Source of the DNA: Pontederia crassipes
Taxonomy: Eukaryota > Streptophyta > Magnoliopsida > Commelinales > Pontederiaceae
Assembly: GCA_030549335.1 (NCBI GenBank)
Contig: CM060194.1
Location: 12,712,171-12,776,170 of the forward strand
Direction of reading: 5' to 3'
DNA: 64,000 bases
Shown here: positions 63,101 to 64,000 of the stretch, in pieces
How the letters are laid out: every line of letters begins with the position of its first letter
How positions within the stretch are numbered: the first letter of the stretch is position 1
Program-made: the position numbers and the translations under genes
The notes under the pieces: generated by a model
Database searches by the model: none
Told to the model about the DNA's origin: nothing
Seen by the model: the letters and a program-made list of their open reading frames with translations, nothing else

Positions 63101-63620
63101 TTTCATGTTGAACTTGTGACTAAATTTTCGAATGGTTTATTAGAAACTAACATTTCTGAAATCGAATTGTCACATTAGCTATTTGCAATACAATTCAATC
63201 TAAGAAATCATAAAACCAATGAAAATAAACTAGTTGAAACATCAAAATAAGTTCACATCAGCTTTTTATTTGTTAGAAGAAATGGAAAGGCAAGAAGAAA
63301 TATATATCATACTACATAAAGATAAAGATGAAAAAAATAAAGAGAAATACAAGGGGAGAAGATTCACTATAAAGGAAGAAGAAGCGCAAAGAGCAATCCG
63401 TTGTGTCATGGGATCCTGGCTTGCGGTGGTAGCTTGGGGAATGGAGAACTATAGTGTCATCGCCACTCTGTGGCTGCCGCCGCCAACTAGCACCGATCCG
63501 AGCTTGGAGCGATAGCATCGGGGAAGCAGAGCTAGATAAAAAAAAACCATTGGCAAAATAGAAAATTGAAAACTCACCAAGTTCAATCGTGTCTGTAGAA
63601 GAGAGTGGTTTATATAATCA
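60180..63620 (-). repeat. Array of four ~0.8-kb tandem units
   Basis: Four collinear units start near 60180, 61395, 62190 and 63060; the last is cut off near 63610. Each contains 'catttctaaaatcgaatgg' (about 60280, 61498, 62294, 63151), 'tttttatttgttag', 'gaaatacaaggggagaag', a GC-rich part with 'cttgcggcg-tagcttgggga', then 'aaatagaaaat-gaaaact' and 'aggttcaatcg'. Units 1-3 also end with 'ttagggtt-cacgat' and 'gtagacaaccaaa'. Read on the minus strand, each GC-rich part looks like a plant first exon: AAACCCTAA telo-box, short leader, GGTGAGTTTT donor-like site, then GC-rich DNA. Minus-strand frames of 60-100 codons exist in each copy but none is conserved in length, so no protein is called. 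Unit 1 to 2 spacing is longer because of about 370 bp of extra AT-rich DNA (61020-61395). Confidence 0.8.
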
Positions 63621-64000
63621 TTTTCTTGCATATGAATTTATACAATTGTAGTTAAATGATTCTACATCATTCACAATTGATTTAAAATTAAACATATGTA
63701 ATACCCAAGAATGAATTAAGAGACTTTGAAAAAAGCAATTACAACAAAAGCATGCATTTGTGTACATGTACATAATTATATAATAATGGACAATTTAATC
63801 ATAATATTATTTCTAATAAAAAAATATAACTTAAAAAAAATATTCTTATCTTTTAAAATAAATTATGAGCATAATTTGAAATTCATGTTGTTAAGAAATA
63901 TTTTTTTATAATTAAATCTGTTAAATATATATATGTTTAAGTATTACAAAATTTAATCAAAATTTATTGTAAAAATATTAAACTTATTTTTAATTGTGCA
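63621..64000. other. AT-rich end of window
   Basis: No gene, repeat end or regulatory site could be supported. Confidence 0.5.

Noticed and set aside
1-64000. CRISPR arrays, operons, bacterial ribosome-binding sites
   Set aside because: The genes are spliced nuclear plant genes; the tandem repeats seen do not have the regular short repeat-spacer pattern of CRISPR.

Overview
This is nuclear DNA of a flowering plant. The genes have many short exons with GT-AG introns and belong to plant families. The space between them is AT-rich and full of plant-type transposons (Mutator-like, CACTA, Tourist-like and hAT-like MITEs, Helitron, Copia and probable Gypsy remains, an RTE-type LINE). There is also a scrambled fragment of plastid DNA. 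I cannot fix the species or decide monocot versus dicot from this window alone. No CRISPR array, operon or bacterial gene is present.

Four intact genes were rebuilt exon by exon. All four have open frames and compatible splice phases. (1) and (2) are two head-to-tail MLO genes at 27116-31671 and 32886-37636, of 14 exons each. They encode about 491 and 513 residues and resemble the AtMLO1/13/15 type. Eleven of the 14 exon pairs are identical in length, so they come from a local duplication. (3) A mitochondrial/organellar-type HtrA/Deg serine protease (DEG14 type) lies at 47263-52410 with 10 exons, 407 residues and a complete His-Asp-Ser triad plus a PDZ domain. (4) MAK16, a 60S ribosome biogenesis factor, lies on the minus strand at 58956-53324 with 9 exons and 293 residues, tail to tail with the protease gene.

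Layout: 1-629 is a broken piece of a PIAL/SIZ-type SUMO ligase gene. From 2.5 to 6.2 kb lies a decayed Mutator-like element. About 6.48-7.65 kb and 13.14-14.85 kb are two copies of one segment with shuffled blocks. Between them sit a 1.2-kb CACTA element with dense subterminal repeats (8506-9710) and two MITEs. From 15 to 20 kb there are Copia pol remains, a probable Gypsy LTR and plastid 16S/ycf4 shards. From 21718 to 26460 lies a 4.7-kb non-autonomous Helitron whose 3' end is 655 bp upstream of the first MLO start codon.

After the MLO pair, 40831-43085 is a solo LTR with perfect TG...CA ends and a perfect 5-bp target duplication. It carries a cluster of palindromic phrases. From 44.5 to 46.6 kb there is simple-sequence and GC-rich DNA, including a terminal-inverted-repeat element with a 35-G run and a 30-bp perfect hairpin. 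Intron 6 of the protease gene holds a truncated LINE tail. Intron 4 of MAK16 holds a 1.8-kb RTE-type LINE in antisense, with a 9-bp target duplication and one in-frame stop. The last 3.4 kb is a four-unit tandem array whose units resemble a GC-rich first exon with a telo-box.

The genes do not form a pathway. The most interesting points are the young insertions next to or inside housekeeping and membrane-protein genes, the GC-AG intron in one MLO copy, and several repeat structures that standard classes do not fully explain. I found no convincing new molecular system.
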